Below, one piece after another: positions 1 through 8,276 of a DNA stretch of 39,481 bases (position 1 is its first letter; each line of letters starts with the position of its first letter). The translations under genes and the position numbers were made by a program. Origin of the DNA: Stappia sp. (GTDB taxonomy: Bacteria; Pseudomonadota; Alphaproteobacteria; Rhizobiales; Stappiaceae). The stretch is from assembly GCA_002722295.1 (NCBI GenBank), contig PBLF01000012.1, positions 1 to 39,481 on the forward strand, given 5' to 3'. The notes under the pieces were generated by a model that saw only the letters and a program-made list of their open reading frames with translations, searched no databases and was not told the origin of the DNA.

Positions 1-358
1 CGTTGGTGGAGATCGACGAGGAGCTCTCGACGACCGTGCCGGCACCGGCGCCACCGTCCTGCAGGGCCTGACGGGCGGTCGACTGGGCGCTTTCCACGAG
101 CTTGGTGATCGCGGTGATGCCGTTGTCGGCGGCCTCGATCGTCTTGATCGCGTTGCCGATGCCGTCGAGCAGGTTGCTCAGGTCATTGGCGCGGGCGCTC
201 AGGTTCTGCGAGGTGAAGAAGTTCGTCGGATTGTCGAGGGCCGAGTTGACCTTCTTGCCGGTGGCAAGACGGTTCTGCGTGGTGGCCATCATGTCGGCGG
301 TGTTCTGCAGAGTCAGAAGATTCGTGCGCACACCTGCGGAGAGGGTGATGTCGGACAT
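1..358 (-). CDS. Flagellin (5' part only; runs off the window edge)
   Basis: Structural protein of the flagellar filament, exported through the flagellar type III apparatus. Only about the first 119 residues are present; the 3' end lies beyond base 1. The start is ATG at 356-358, with AAAGGA at 366-371 as ribosome binding site. The protein begins MSDITLSAGVRTNLLTLQ and contains the conserved D0/D1 segment NRLATGKKVNSALDNPTNFF. It closely resembles the complete flagellin just downstream in the window (same strand), with near-identical bases at 1-110 and about 1612-1720, so the two are tandem paralogues. The family call is certain. The full length and the middle domain cannot be seen. Confidence 0.95.
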   Translation of the reverse strand, partial: MSDITLSAGVRTNLLTLQNTADMMATTQNRLATGKKVNSALDNPTNFFTSQNLSARANDLSNLLDGIGNAIKTIEAADNGITAITKLVESAQSTARQALQDGGAGAGTVVESSSSISTN

Positions 359-415
359 ACGGAAATCCTTTCAGGCTGTCCAAATCGAATGGGGAGCTTC
401 GTCCTGAGGCTCGAC

Positions 416-450
416 GCCAGATTGGTCCCGAAAGGCTAAATTAAGGTTAA
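416..450 (-). promoter_or_regulatory. Candidate flagellin promoter: sigma-54-like element with upstream CtrA-like box
   Basis: On the minus strand, GG at 429-428 and GC at 417-416 are separated by exactly 10 bases, the sigma-54 -24/-12 spacing. The flanking bases match TGGCACG-N4-TTGC only partly. Just upstream, TTAA (450-447), seven bases, then TTAG (439-436) is one mismatch from the CtrA consensus TTAA-N7-TTAA. A TTAACCAT half-site lies further up at 499-506 on the plus strand. The order fits a late flagellar promoter, but the match is weak. Confidence 0.35.
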
Positions 451-520
451 TCGGAGGCTACGTTGGTTGCGAAATAGTGTTGTTAAACAAAGGACTTGTT
501 AACCATATGGCAAGGGATGC

Positions 521-555
521 AAAAAAGGGCGGCGAGTCGATGCCCGCCGCCCTTT
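521..555 (-). terminator. Rho-independent terminator of the second flagellin gene
   Basis: An 11-bp perfect stem (524-534 with 545-555, AAAGGGCGGCG against its complement) has a 10-base loop. In minus-strand sense it ends in a run of six T (complement of A at 521-526). It lies 23 bases past the flagellin stop codon and separates the two flagellin transcripts. Confidence 0.9.
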
Positions 556-577
556 GTAGCTGTTGCGTCCGAAGACC

Positions 578-1963
578 TTAGAGGAGACGCAGGACCGCCT
601 GGTCGGCCTGCGAAGACAGCGACAGGGCCGTCGTGGACAGCGACTGACGGGTCTGCAGGGCGAGCAGGTTGGCGCCTTCCTCGTTGGTGTCGGCGAGCAC
701 CAGGTTGTCGGCACCCGTCTGCAGGGTGTTGATCAGGTCCTTGGTGAAGTCCTCGCGGATCGAGACCGTGTTCAGGTTCGAACCGAAGGTCGAGGACGAC
801 TCGCGCAGCGTGGACAGTGCGTTCGAGAGCGAGTCGAGCGCGGCATTCGCCTCGTCGTTGCTCAGGCTCGAGGCATTGGTCAGGCCGAGGCCGGACGACG
901 TCAGATCCCTGCCGGAGATGGTGAGCTCCGACTTGTTGGTCGCATCGCGCTTCTCGTTGAAGGCCACGGTGAGCTTCGACGAGGAGGAGTCGATGAGGTT
1001 GACGCCGTTGTAGCTGGAATCGGCGGCGAGCTTGTCGATCTGGCCCAGGATCTCGTTGAACTGCGACACCAGCTTCTGACGGGAAGAGGAGTTCGCAGCC
1101 GGATTGGCCTGGGTCGTGATCGACAGGGTGTCGGCGGCACCAGCGGACGCACCGTCGGTGAAGGTCACCGCGGTCTCGCCAGCGTCGACATAGTCACCGT
1201 CCGCGGGGTCAGAGAGGTCGACGTTGGAGTTGGTGCCGAAGCCGAGCGAGGCAGCCAGCGAGGTCGCCTGGGTGGTTGCCGTGGAGGCGTCACCGCCCGT
1301 GTCGACGATCGACAGGTTCAGCGTGTCCGTGTCCGAACCGGTGATCTTCAGCTTGCCGGCGTCGGTCACCTCGGCAGCGGCAACGCCACTGTTGTTGACG
1401 ACATCGACGACGTCCTGAACGGACGCGACCGGACCCGTGCCATCCACCTTCTGGGTGGTGCCGACGGTGATCTCGATGTTGGAAACGGTACCCGTTGCCG
1501 TGTCGGTGGCCTCGATGGTGATCGTGTCACCGGCCGAGAAGCCGAGGTTCGACAGGGTCTGGCGCTTTGCCTGGTCCTGAATGGACTCGCCCGCCTGCGG
1601 CGTGAGACCATTCGTGGAGATCGACGAGGAGCTCTCGACGACCGTGCCGGCACCGGCGCCGCCGTCCTGAAGGGCCTGACGGGCAGTCGACTGGGCGCTC
1701 TCGACGAGCTTCGTGATCGACTTGATACCGTTGTCAGCCGCTTCCAGCGTCTTGGTGGCGTTGGAGATGCCGTCAAGCAGGCTCGACAGCTCGTTGGCGC
1801 GCGAGCCAAGAGACTGCGAGGTAAAGAAGTTCGTCGGATTGTCGAGGGCCGAGTTGACCTTCTTGCCGGTGGCAAGACGGTTCTGGGTCGACGACATCAT
1901 GTCGGCGGTCTTCTGAAGGGTCAGAAGGTTCTGCCGCACACCGGCGGAAAGAGTGACGCTCAT
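578..1963 (-). CDS. Flagellin
   Basis: Complete filament subunit of 461 residues. The N-terminal D0/D1 region (residues 1 to about 115) has NRLATGKKVNSALDNPTNFF. The C-terminal region ends QTRQSLSTTALSLSSQADQAVLRLL-like, the usual coiled D0 helix. Between them, residues about 118-300 form a variable domain rich in Thr, Ser, Asp and Ala and without Cys, a likely surface domain and possible site of O-glycosylation by the neighbouring glycan genes (inference). The start is ATG at 1961-1963 with AGAAAGG at 1972-1978. A strong terminator follows at 521-555. A separate gene symbol (fliC/fljK) is not assigned because alphaproteobacterial flagellins are multicopy. Confidence 0.96.
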   Translation of the reverse strand: MSVTLSAGVRQNLLTLQKTADMMSSTQNRLATGKKVNSALDNPTNFFTSQSLGSRANELSSLLDGISNATKTLEAADNGIKSITKLVESAQSTARQALQDGGAGAGTVVESSSSISTNGLTPQAGESIQDQAKRQTLSNLGFSAGDTITIEATDTATGTVSNIEITVGTTQKVDGTGPVASVQDVVDVVNNSGVAAAEVTDAGKLKITGSDTDTLNLSIVDTGGDASTATTQATSLAASLGFGTNSNVDLSDPADGDYVDAGETAVTFTDGASAGAADTLSITTQANPAANSSSRQKLVSQFNEILGQIDKLAADSSYNGVNLIDSSSSKLTVAFNEKRDATNKSELTISGRDLTSSGLGLTNASSLSNDEANAALDSLSNALSTLRESSSTFGSNLNTVSIREDFTKDLINTLQTGADNLVLADTNEEGANLLALQTRQSLSTTALSLSSQADQAVLRLL

Positions 1964-1997
1964 TGTGTGTACCTTTCTGGTAACTTACAGACGCAAC

Positions 1998-2062
1998 GCA
2001 TCCTCGTTGCCTGGTCACTCTGCGTTTTCTCAAATAAATAAGCAGTAAAATCATATGGTTAA
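1998..2062 (-). promoter_or_regulatory. Candidate promoter region of the complete flagellin gene
   Basis: On the minus strand, GG (2011-2010), ten bases, then GC (1999-1998) gives sigma-54 spacing about 35 bases before the ATG, although the surrounding consensus is only partly matched. A CtrA half-site, TTAACCAT, lies upstream at 2062-2055. A similar half-site with the same CATATGG neighbour occurs upstream of the other flagellin gene (499-506) but in inverted orientation. Confidence 0.4.
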
Positions 2063-2063
2063 C

Positions 2064-2397
2064 CCGGAGTAAGGTAAACGGAACGTTAGTGGTCCGACCG
2101 GACATCGGCAGGCTGTTCCGCCTGGGGAAAAAGGTCTCGCCGAATCGGGCGGAAAGAGCGATAATCGGACGCGAACCTCGACAGGGCCCGACCGGACAGC
2201 CTGCCGATACAAAAGCTCTTTCCTCTCAAGCGCATGTCATGGGTCCGGCAACAGCCGGCGCGCTCTTGCAGGCACACCCGGGCCCCGGCCACGGACGGGA
2301 GGAACTGCGGAGGCGGGGCAGGGGTGCCTTGGGAAACCGGACGAGCGATGTACATGCGGCCGGCCGTGCCGGGCGCGCAATCCGAGACAAGAACGCG
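2064..2397 (+). other. Gene-free stretch with nested direct and inverted repeats upstream of the neuB-like gene
   Basis: No convincing gene is seen here. Two perfect inverted pairs interleave: ATCGGCAGGCTGT at 2104-2116 with ACAGCCTGCCGAT at 2196-2208, and GGAAAGAGC at 2151-2159 with GCTCTTTCC at 2215-2223. An 11-base direct repeat, CCGACCGGACA, occurs at 2094-2104 and 2188-2198. If transcribed, the order A-B-A'-B' has the geometry of a pseudoknot. No known riboswitch is recognised. The remaining 170 bases before the start codon show nothing clear. Confidence 0.5.
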
Positions 2398-3267
2398 ATG
2401 ACCTTGTTTACTTCCGACAGGTGCGCAGTGGTTGCCGAGATCGGGATCAACCACAACGGCGACCTTGATCTGGCGCTCGAGATGATCCGCAAGGCCAAGG
2501 CGGCCGGATGTGACGCGGTCAAGTTCCAGAAGCGCACCGTCGACGTGGTCTATACGGCCGACGAACTTGAGCGGCCGAGAAAGTCACCGCTCGGCGAGAC
2601 CAACGGCGACCTGAAGCGCGGTCTGGAGTTCGGACAGGCCGGGTACGAGAAAATCAGGGCGTTCTGCGCCGACCTCGGTATCGCGTGGTTTGCCTCTCCC
2701 TGGGACGAGGATTCCGTCGACTTCCTGACCGCGCTCGACGTTCCCTATCTCAAGATCGCTTCCGCCTCGATTACCGATGTGGGATTGATCGAGCATTGCG
2801 CGCGCTCCGGCGTGCCGCTTCTCGTGTCCACGGGCATGTGCGACCTGTCGATGGTCCGCGCGGCCGTGGGCGTGATCGAGGCGGCCGGCGGCAAGATCGC
2901 GTGTCTCTATCATTGCACGTCGACCTATCCCTCGCTTCCCGAGGAGATCAACCTGTCCGGTATCGCAACGCTCAAGGCGGCGTTCCCGCATCTGCGGATC
3001 GGCTATTCCGGCCATGAAGACGGCATTCTGCCGAGCATTCTCGCAGTTGCGCACGGGGCGGTTTCGGTGGAGCGGCACTTCACGCTCGACCGGTCCATGT
3101 GGGGGTCCGACCAGGCGGCCTCGATCGATCCGGAGCAGATGGCCGCGATGGTGGCCGGCATCCGCCTGGCCGAGATCTGCCGGGGAGATGGCGTGCTTCA
3201 GATCTATCCGCGCGAGCGGCCGGTGATGGAGAAGCTGCGTCGCAAGGACACGCTGGAACCCGTTTGA
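2398..3267 (+). CDS. NeuB-family nonulosonic acid synthase, without SAF domain
   Basis: Expected to condense phosphoenolpyruvate with a hexosamine-type sugar to give a nine-carbon nonulosonic acid (sialic, legionaminic, pseudaminic or related). Family motifs visible in 289 residues: AEIGINHNGD near the start, KFQKR, PYLKIASASI, STGMCDLS, CTSTYPS, GYSGHEDG, and HFTLDRSMWGSDQAAS near residue 230. The usual C-terminal SAF (antifreeze-like) domain of about 60-70 residues is absent; the protein stops after RRKDTLEPV. The exact sugar cannot be told. The start is ATG at 2398 because the family N-terminus begins there, although the ribosome binding site is poor. A CMP-sugar synthetase follows at 4468, supporting a nonulosonate role. 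Confidence 0.85.
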   Translation: MTLFTSDRCAVVAEIGINHNGDLDLALEMIRKAKAAGCDAVKFQKRTVDVVYTADELERPRKSPLGETNGDLKRGLEFGQAGYEKIRAFCADLGIAWFASPWDEDSVDFLTALDVPYLKIASASITDVGLIEHCARSGVPLLVSTGMCDLSMVRAAVGVIEAAGGKIACLYHCTSTYPSLPEEINLSGIATLKAAFPHLRIGYSGHEDGILPSILAVAHGAVSVERHFTLDRSMWGSDQAASIDPEQMAAMVAGIRLAEICRGDGVLQIYPRERPVMEKLRRKDTLEPV

Positions 3268-3360
3268 GGCGGTATCCGCTTTCCCGAAACCTTGTGTGAT
3301 TTCAAGGGTATCCGGCCTTTTCAGGCTGGCAAGGCGGACGCTTCTCGCACTGCAAGCTGT

Positions 3361-4290
3361 TCAGGCGGGCCCCGCGGTTGCCGTGGCGATGAGTGTGTCC
3401 GTCCGGTCGAGGCTTTCCAGGTGCGCGCAATAGGCTGCGTCCATGTCCGCGCTCGACAGGTGGCGAAAGGCTTCGTGGCCGCCAGGGCGGTGGTGGCGGA
3501 TCCAGTGAAGGTGATTGGCGAAACCGTAGCGTTGGAAGCCCTTCACCCGAATGTCCGTATACCCGGCCTCTTGCAGAAAAGCCGTCAGGCTTTGTTTCGT
3601 GTGCAACACCAGATGCTCGCTCCAGAAGGTGAAGTCGTAGAAATCGGGCAACTGCATTTCGGCGATGAGGAAATCGCGCGCGTGGGGAACCTCGACGAAG
3701 ATCGTGCCGTCGGGGCGAAGCGCGGAGCGAATTTCGCGCAGCGTCTCGAGCTGGTCGGGAATGTGTTCCAGGACATGGAACAGGGTCACGAGGTCGAATT
3801 GCGCCGTTCGCCCGGCGAGGGAGCGAAGGAGGGAGACCTCACCCCCGAGCCGGTCGCAAATCATGCTTCGGAGATCGTCCCGGATCTCGACGCCGGTCAC
3901 ACTGCGGCACCGTTCAAGGGCCTCGTCCAGAAATTGCCCCTGTCCTGTACCGAAGTCGCAAAGATCGGCGCCCTGCAGGAGAGTTGAGGTCTGGCTCAGC
4001 CGACGCTCCAGGTCGTCATTGCGCTTGAGCCTGAGAAGTCCGCTGCGGGTCGCAACCTCGGCCGAGGCGCTCTTTCCGATGACCTTTTCATCATAGTGGC
4101 TGTCGAGGTCCGGAATGGACGCGAGCAAGATGACACCGGATTTCCGGTCGCGCAGCACGGGAATTTCGGCGTCACGCGTCCTTGGCCACAGAAGCTCGAC
4201 GCTGGAAGCCTCCGCCAGTCCGAGCTTACATAACTGCCGGAAGACGATATGGCTCTCGTCCGGAATGATGCTTGCTGTCTTCACGGACAC
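3361..4290 (-). CDS. Class I SAM-dependent methyltransferase (Methyltransf_23 type)
   Basis: Protein of 309 residues. The SAM-binding motif I is CDFGTGQGQFLDEAL around residue 110. Downstream motifs are DLVTLFHVLEHIPDQ and LRPDGTIFVEVPHARDF, then HLVLHTKQSL. This pattern is typical of methyltransferases in polysaccharide and O-antigen loci that act on sugars or lipid-linked glycans. The N-terminal ~100 residues are not recognised. It starts with GTG at 4290, preceded by AAGGG. It is on the opposite strand between neuB-like and neuA-like genes, converging with the former. Methylation of a flagellar glycan is inferred from context only. Confidence 0.8.
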   Translation of the reverse strand: MSVKTASIIPDESHIVFRQLCKLGLAEASSVELLWPRTRDAEIPVLRDRKSGVILLASIPDLDSHYDEKVIGKSASAEVATRSGLLRLKRNDDLERRLSQTSTLLQGADLCDFGTGQGQFLDEALERCRSVTGVEIRDDLRSMICDRLGGEVSLLRSLAGRTAQFDLVTLFHVLEHIPDQLETLREIRSALRPDGTIFVEVPHARDFLIAEMQLPDFYDFTFWSEHLVLHTKQSLTAFLQEAGYTDIRVKGFQRYGFANHLHWIRHHRPGGHEAFRHLSSADMDAAYCAHLESLDRTDTLIATATAGPA

Positions 4291-4467
4291 GGCTCACCCT
4301 TGGCGATGACTGCTTTCCCGAGGCGCCCTTGAAGGCGTCTCTTCCCGCATCGATAGGCTTCGAATCGGAACCCGCCTGATTATGCTGCAGAAAAAAACCT
4401 TGCAAAAGAACGCCGCTGACGGTCGACGTGCGAAGGTGTCTGCGAATGAAGATTCTGGGGTGGCCCG

Positions 4468-5196
4468 ATGAAATGCATTGCGATTGTTCCGGCGCGCGGA
4501 GGCTCGAAAGGGGTGCCGGGGAAAAACCTGCGGCCGCTTGCGGGCAAACCTCTGATCGGCTGGACCATCGAGGCCGCACGTGAGGTCGCCGGCCTTGACG
4601 ATATCATCGTCAGCACCGACGACCCGGAAATCGCCGGCGTCGCACGGACCTTCGGCGCAAGCGTACCCTTCATTCGTCCCGCCGACCTGGCGGCCGACAA
4701 TGTCCATGCCATCCACGTCATCCTTCATTGTCTCGACTGGCTGGAAGAGCAGGGCCGTCTTCCCGATGCGATAATGATGATCCTGCCGACGTCGCCCTTG
4801 CGGCGCGCCTGGCATATCCGTCAGGCCTTGCAGGCCTTCATGGAGGATCCGGGGTGCCCGGTGATCTCCGTCTACCGGAGCCTGACGCCGATGATCAGTT
4901 TTCGCTGGCTCGAGGCCGGCCGACTGGTTCCGGTCGCCGCAGCGGAAACGATGAACCTCCAGCGGCAGGACCTGAAGCCGCTCTATGGCGTGAACGGTTC
5001 GATCTACATCGCACCGCCGGAGGTTCTGCGTCGCCATGGCACCTTCCACACCGAAGAGGCGCGTCCTTTCGTTATGGACAGGCTCCATTCGCTCGACATC
5101 AATTCGCTCGACGATTTCGCCATGGCGGAACACCTTTTGAAGTCGCCTGACTTCGACCTGGACAAGAGCTTGCTGGCAGAGGAAGAAACACGATGA
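4468..5196 (+). CDS. CMP-nonulosonic acid synthetase (acylneuraminate cytidylyltransferase family)
   Basis: Activates a nonulosonic acid with CTP to the CMP-sugar used by glycosyltransferases. The 242-residue protein opens with CIAIVPARGGSKGVPGKNLRPLAGKPLI, the nucleotide-binding signature of the NeuA/PseF/LegF family. It continues with IIVSTDDPEIAGVA, LPTSPLRRAWHI, and GVNGSIYIAPPE followed by DINSLDDFAMAE near the C-terminus. Length is normal for the family. The last codons overlap the next start (ATGA), so it is translationally coupled to the pyruvyl transferase gene. Sialic, pseudaminic and legionaminic acid cannot be told apart from this sequence. Confidence 0.9.
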   Translation: MKCIAIVPARGGSKGVPGKNLRPLAGKPLIGWTIEAAREVAGLDDIIVSTDDPEIAGVARTFGASVPFIRPADLAADNVHAIHVILHCLDWLEEQGRLPDAIMMILPTSPLRRAWHIRQALQAFMEDPGCPVISVYRSLTPMISFRWLEAGRLVPVAAAETMNLQRQDLKPLYGVNGSIYIAPPEVLRRHGTFHTEEARPFVMDRLHSLDINSLDDFAMAEHLLKSPDFDLDKSLLAEEETR

Positions 5197-6329
5197 TCCG
5201 CATCGCGCATGTCGGGGGCTGGGGCCGGAACTATGGAGACTTGGCGCTGCAGGCCGGTCAGATGCGGGTCCTGCGCGAGGACGCTCCCGAAGCGCTCGAT
5301 TTCCTCCCGATCCATTGCCAGCAGACCTGGTTTCACGACGATCTGATCGACATGATCAATGAGACCTGTGATCTGTTGATGCTGGGCGGCGGCGGCATGA
5401 TCTTTCATCGCCCCGAGGACTCCAGCCGCTCCGGATGGCAATTCAACATAGCCCTCGAGGATCTGGAAAAGATCAAGGTTCCGCTGGCGGTCTACGCGAT
5501 CGGCTACAATCCGTTTCACTTTGACGAGCTCAAGCTTCTGCCGCAGACGATGACGCACCTGGCGGCGACACAGAAAAAGTCCGTCGTCTTTTCAGTGCGC
5601 AATCGCGGGACGTGGCAGGCGCTGCAAAATGGCGGTCTGGCGGGTGAGCGGATCGACGTGATCCCCGATCCCGGCATGTATGTGCAACCGCGACGCCTGA
5701 CCCTGCCGGGCGCGGACGAGGCCGACATCCGGATCGGCCTCAACTGGGCCGGTGATCGTCCTCATTTCCGGTTCAGCGAACCCTGGCGGGAAAACCGTAC
5801 GGCATTGATCGACTCGCTCTGCGAAGCCTTCCAGTTGCTCGCCGGACGGCACCCAAGGCTGCGCGTCTATTTCATCCCGCATCTCGAGAACCGCATCGAC
5901 AGCGATGTGTGGGAAGAGTTCAAGGCGCGCCTGGGCGACATGATCATCAACCTTGAGGACGATGTGGCGCGGATATACCCGCCGTCTCTCTCCCAGGCCT
6001 GTTTCCTGGCCGATGCCTACCGGCAGATGGATGTGTCGATCGGCATGCGTGGTCACGCCAATATCATCCCCTTTGGCATGGGCACGCCCGTGATCGGGCT
6101 GGGCAGCCACGACAAGGTCGGCTTTTTCCTGTCGGAGGTCGGGCTCGCCGACCATTGGTTGAACACCCAGGGGGATGCGACGGCCGGCGGAGCGGCGGCG
6201 ATCGCTGCCAGAATCCAGGGGATTCTCGATGACGCGGACCGCATCAGGGGGGCATCGAGCCAGGCACTGGCGCAATGCCGGGACACAAGCCGTGCGTTCC
6301 ACGAGAAGCTGTTCGGAGCGCTCGCCTGA
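5193..6329 (+). CDS. Polysaccharide pyruvyl transferase family protein
   Basis: Family PF04230 members (CsaB, WcaK and others) move pyruvate from phosphoenolpyruvate onto sugars of surface polymers. The 378-residue protein shows the family pattern: HVGGWGRNYGDLALQ at the N-terminus, LLMLGGGGMIFH near residue 65, FSVRNRGTWQAL near 130, DPGMYV near 155, and SIGMRGHANIIPFGMGTPVIGLGSHDK near 285. It overlaps the cytidylyltransferase gene by four bases, so its acceptor may be the nonulosonate glycan. It ends 29 bases from the convergent TPR-glycosyltransferase gene. The precise reaction is not established by sequence. Confidence 0.8.
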   Translation: MIRIAHVGGWGRNYGDLALQAGQMRVLREDAPEALDFLPIHCQQTWFHDDLIDMINETCDLLMLGGGGMIFHRPEDSSRSGWQFNIALEDLEKIKVPLAVYAIGYNPFHFDELKLLPQTMTHLAATQKKSVVFSVRNRGTWQALQNGGLAGERIDVIPDPGMYVQPRRLTLPGADEADIRIGLNWAGDRPHFRFSEPWRENRTALIDSLCEAFQLLAGRHPRLRVYFIPHLENRIDSDVWEEFKARLGDMIINLEDDVARIYPPSLSQACFLADAYRQMDVSIGMRGHANIIPFGMGTPVIGLGSHDKVGFFLSEVGLADHWLNTQGDATAGGAAAIAARIQGILDDADRIRGASSQALAQCRDTSRAFHEKLFGALA

Positions 6330-6358
6330 GCACCCGGCATGGGGCCACGAGCCTCGTG

Positions 6359-8185
6359 TCAGCTCTGGCGTTCGAAGGCCTGGAGCCACGCCTTGAAATC
6401 ATTGACCATACGGGGAACCACCGAAACGGCCGGCTCTCCCGGCGGGATCCTGTAGTAGCGCGTGGACGGATACCAGGGCGGGTTGTCCTGACCGAGCAGG
6501 ATGCCCGTGTTGACCGTTCCGAAACGCATGCAGGGAATGCCGAGCGCGCCCGACATGTCGGCGACCGAGGTATTGGCCGAGATGACGAGATCCATGCAGG
6601 AGGTGAGCGCACCGACCGTCTCCATGTCGTCGAAGAGGTCAAGGTCGCTCCAATGGTGCAGCGTGAAGTCATGCCCGGCGCGCAGGGCGGCAATTTCCGC
6701 TGTCCGGTCGGTGTAATCGAGCAGGACGAATTCCGCTCCGGGCACCGCCAGCAACGGCAGCAGGTCCGCCAGCGTCAGATAGGAGCGGGCACGAAGCCCG
6801 CTGCGATTGCCACTCGTCCATGAAAGGCCGATGAGCGGCTTGTCGCCATTCAATGGCGGACGCTGCCGCAGTTCCTCGGTCCGGTTGCCTTCCGCGACCA
6901 GGAAGCCGGGCGTGGCGGGGAAGGCATCGATGCTCCGGCGCAGGTACAGCGGCAGGGTTCCCATGGAGCACTGGACATCGAAGTCCTCGCCACCGCCAAG
7001 CAGTGCGTTGGCGCCGTCGTGGCGACGCACGCGGACCTCGATTTCGGGGAAATTGCGCGACAGAAGCGGAACGAGCTTGGGGTGGCATTCCACGATCAGG
7101 TTCTGGCAGCGCGCGCGCATCTCCTTGAACATGGAGGAAGAGCGCAGCACGTCGCCGATGCCCTGGTCGTCCCAGATCATCAGCGTCTTGCCGGAAAGCG
7201 GCTCGCCCTGCCAGGTCGGAGCCTGAAAGCGGCGGCGGATCACGCCTTTCGCCTGCATGTCGAAACGCCGCTCGGCCAGGGCCCAACCGGTCTCGAGATC
7301 GCCCTGGGACAGGCAGCAGAAGCCGAGTGTCATGGCCACGTCGTCCCGACCGGGGTCGGCTGCAAGGGCTGCCTCCAGATCCGTGCGCGCCTCGGCGAAG
7401 CGACCGAGGTGATAGAGGGTCTTGCCGCGCAGGAGACAGGTGTCCGGCGTGCGATGTCCAAGCGCCAGAACGATATCGAGGGCCGCAAGGGCGTCCTCGA
7501 AGCTGCCGGCGCCCCACAGCGCATTGGCGAGATGAAGCTGATATTCCGCATCCCTTTCGGGGATGATGCCCTCGGCGCCGGCGAGCAGTTCGAGCGCCTC
7601 GTCGGGACGATCGAGCTGGTTCAGCGTGTCTGCCAGGCCGAGCAGGGCGAGGCGGTGGGATGCCCCCGTCTGCAGCACGAAGCGGAACACCTTTTCCGCC
7701 TGTTCGTGTTGTCCGGCAAGAAGCAGAACGTGACCGTAGTCGGCCAGAAGATCGGTATCCTGGGGGGCGGCGCGAACGGCCGCGTCGAAAGCGCCCATGG
7801 CCTCGTCGAGGCGATTGGCCCGCCGAAGGGTTTGGGCGCGGGTGCGCAGCAGCTCGGGATCGTCCGGTGTTTGCGACAGGCCCGCTTCGACGGCGGCGAG
7901 GGAGGCCGGCAGGTCACCAAACCGCTCGTGGCAATCCGCCAGGTTGAGATGGTAACGGGCTTCGTCCGGCGACAAGGAGATGGCGCGCTCAAGGAGGGAG
8001 AGCGCGCGCTTGGGATAGTTCAACTCGAGAAAACAAAGGGCGAGCAGATTGGTCGCCTCTGAGTTTGCCGGATCCTGCTTCAGGATCCGCTCGTAGATCG
8101 AACGCGCACGCGCGGGCTTGCCGTCGCGCTGGAGCACGAGAGCCTTGCGCATCTGCTCAAGAAGGGCCTGCGGGGTCATCGACAT
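6359..8185 (-). CDS. TPR-containing glycosyltransferase, FlmG-like (putative flagellin glycosyltransferase)
   Basis: Protein of 608 residues. The first ~300 form roughly eight tetratricopeptide repeats, for example ARARSIYERILKQDPANSEA and FGDLPASLAAVEAGLSQTPD. The second half resembles GT9-like transferases, with WDDQGIGDVLRSSSMF, LIGLSWTSGNRSG, and DLVISANTSVADMSGALGIP. This TPR plus glycosyltransferase layout matches Caulobacter FlmG, in which the TPR part binds flagellin and the C-terminal part transfers pseudaminic acid to it (established knowledge). Nonulosonate and flagellin genes nearby support the same role here (inference). The start is taken as ATG at 8185 (MSMTPQ); a TTG at 8218 is also open. 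Alternative: a transferase for another surface glycan. Confidence 0.75.
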   Translation of the reverse strand: MSMTPQALLEQMRKALVLQRDGKPARARSIYERILKQDPANSEATNLLALCFLELNYPKRALSLLERAISLSPDEARYHLNLADCHERFGDLPASLAAVEAGLSQTPDDPELLRTRAQTLRRANRLDEAMGAFDAAVRAAPQDTDLLADYGHVLLLAGQHEQAEKVFRFVLQTGASHRLALLGLADTLNQLDRPDEALELLAGAEGIIPERDAEYQLHLANALWGAGSFEDALAALDIVLALGHRTPDTCLLRGKTLYHLGRFAEARTDLEAALAADPGRDDVAMTLGFCCLSQGDLETGWALAERRFDMQAKGVIRRRFQAPTWQGEPLSGKTLMIWDDQGIGDVLRSSSMFKEMRARCQNLIVECHPKLVPLLSRNFPEIEVRVRRHDGANALLGGGEDFDVQCSMGTLPLYLRRSIDAFPATPGFLVAEGNRTEELRQRPPLNGDKPLIGLSWTSGNRSGLRARSYLTLADLLPLLAVPGAEFVLLDYTDRTAEIAALRAGHDFTLHHWSDLDLFDDMETVGALTSCMDLVISANTSVADMSGALGIPCMRFGTVNTGILLGQDNPPWYPSTRYYRIPPGEPAVSVVPRMVNDFKAWLQAFERQS

Positions 8186-8276
8186 CGGGTTGTCCGCTCG
8201 GAGGAGAAGTTGACTCAACCCTATCCGATTCGCGGATGCTCTCGACGCGATCCCTCAATCGGGCGTCACGGCGCGC

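Noticed and set aside
563..2041. A long plus-strand open frame (492 codons) antisense to flagellin
   Set aside because: The minus strand encodes a full flagellin with start, ribosome binding site and terminator. The opposite frame is compositionally biased and without a recognisable domain.
2089..2397. A longer N-terminus for the neuB-like protein starting at 2089
   Set aside because: The extra 103 residues have no family similarity and would cover the repeat region. The conserved synthase N-terminus begins at the ATG at 2398.
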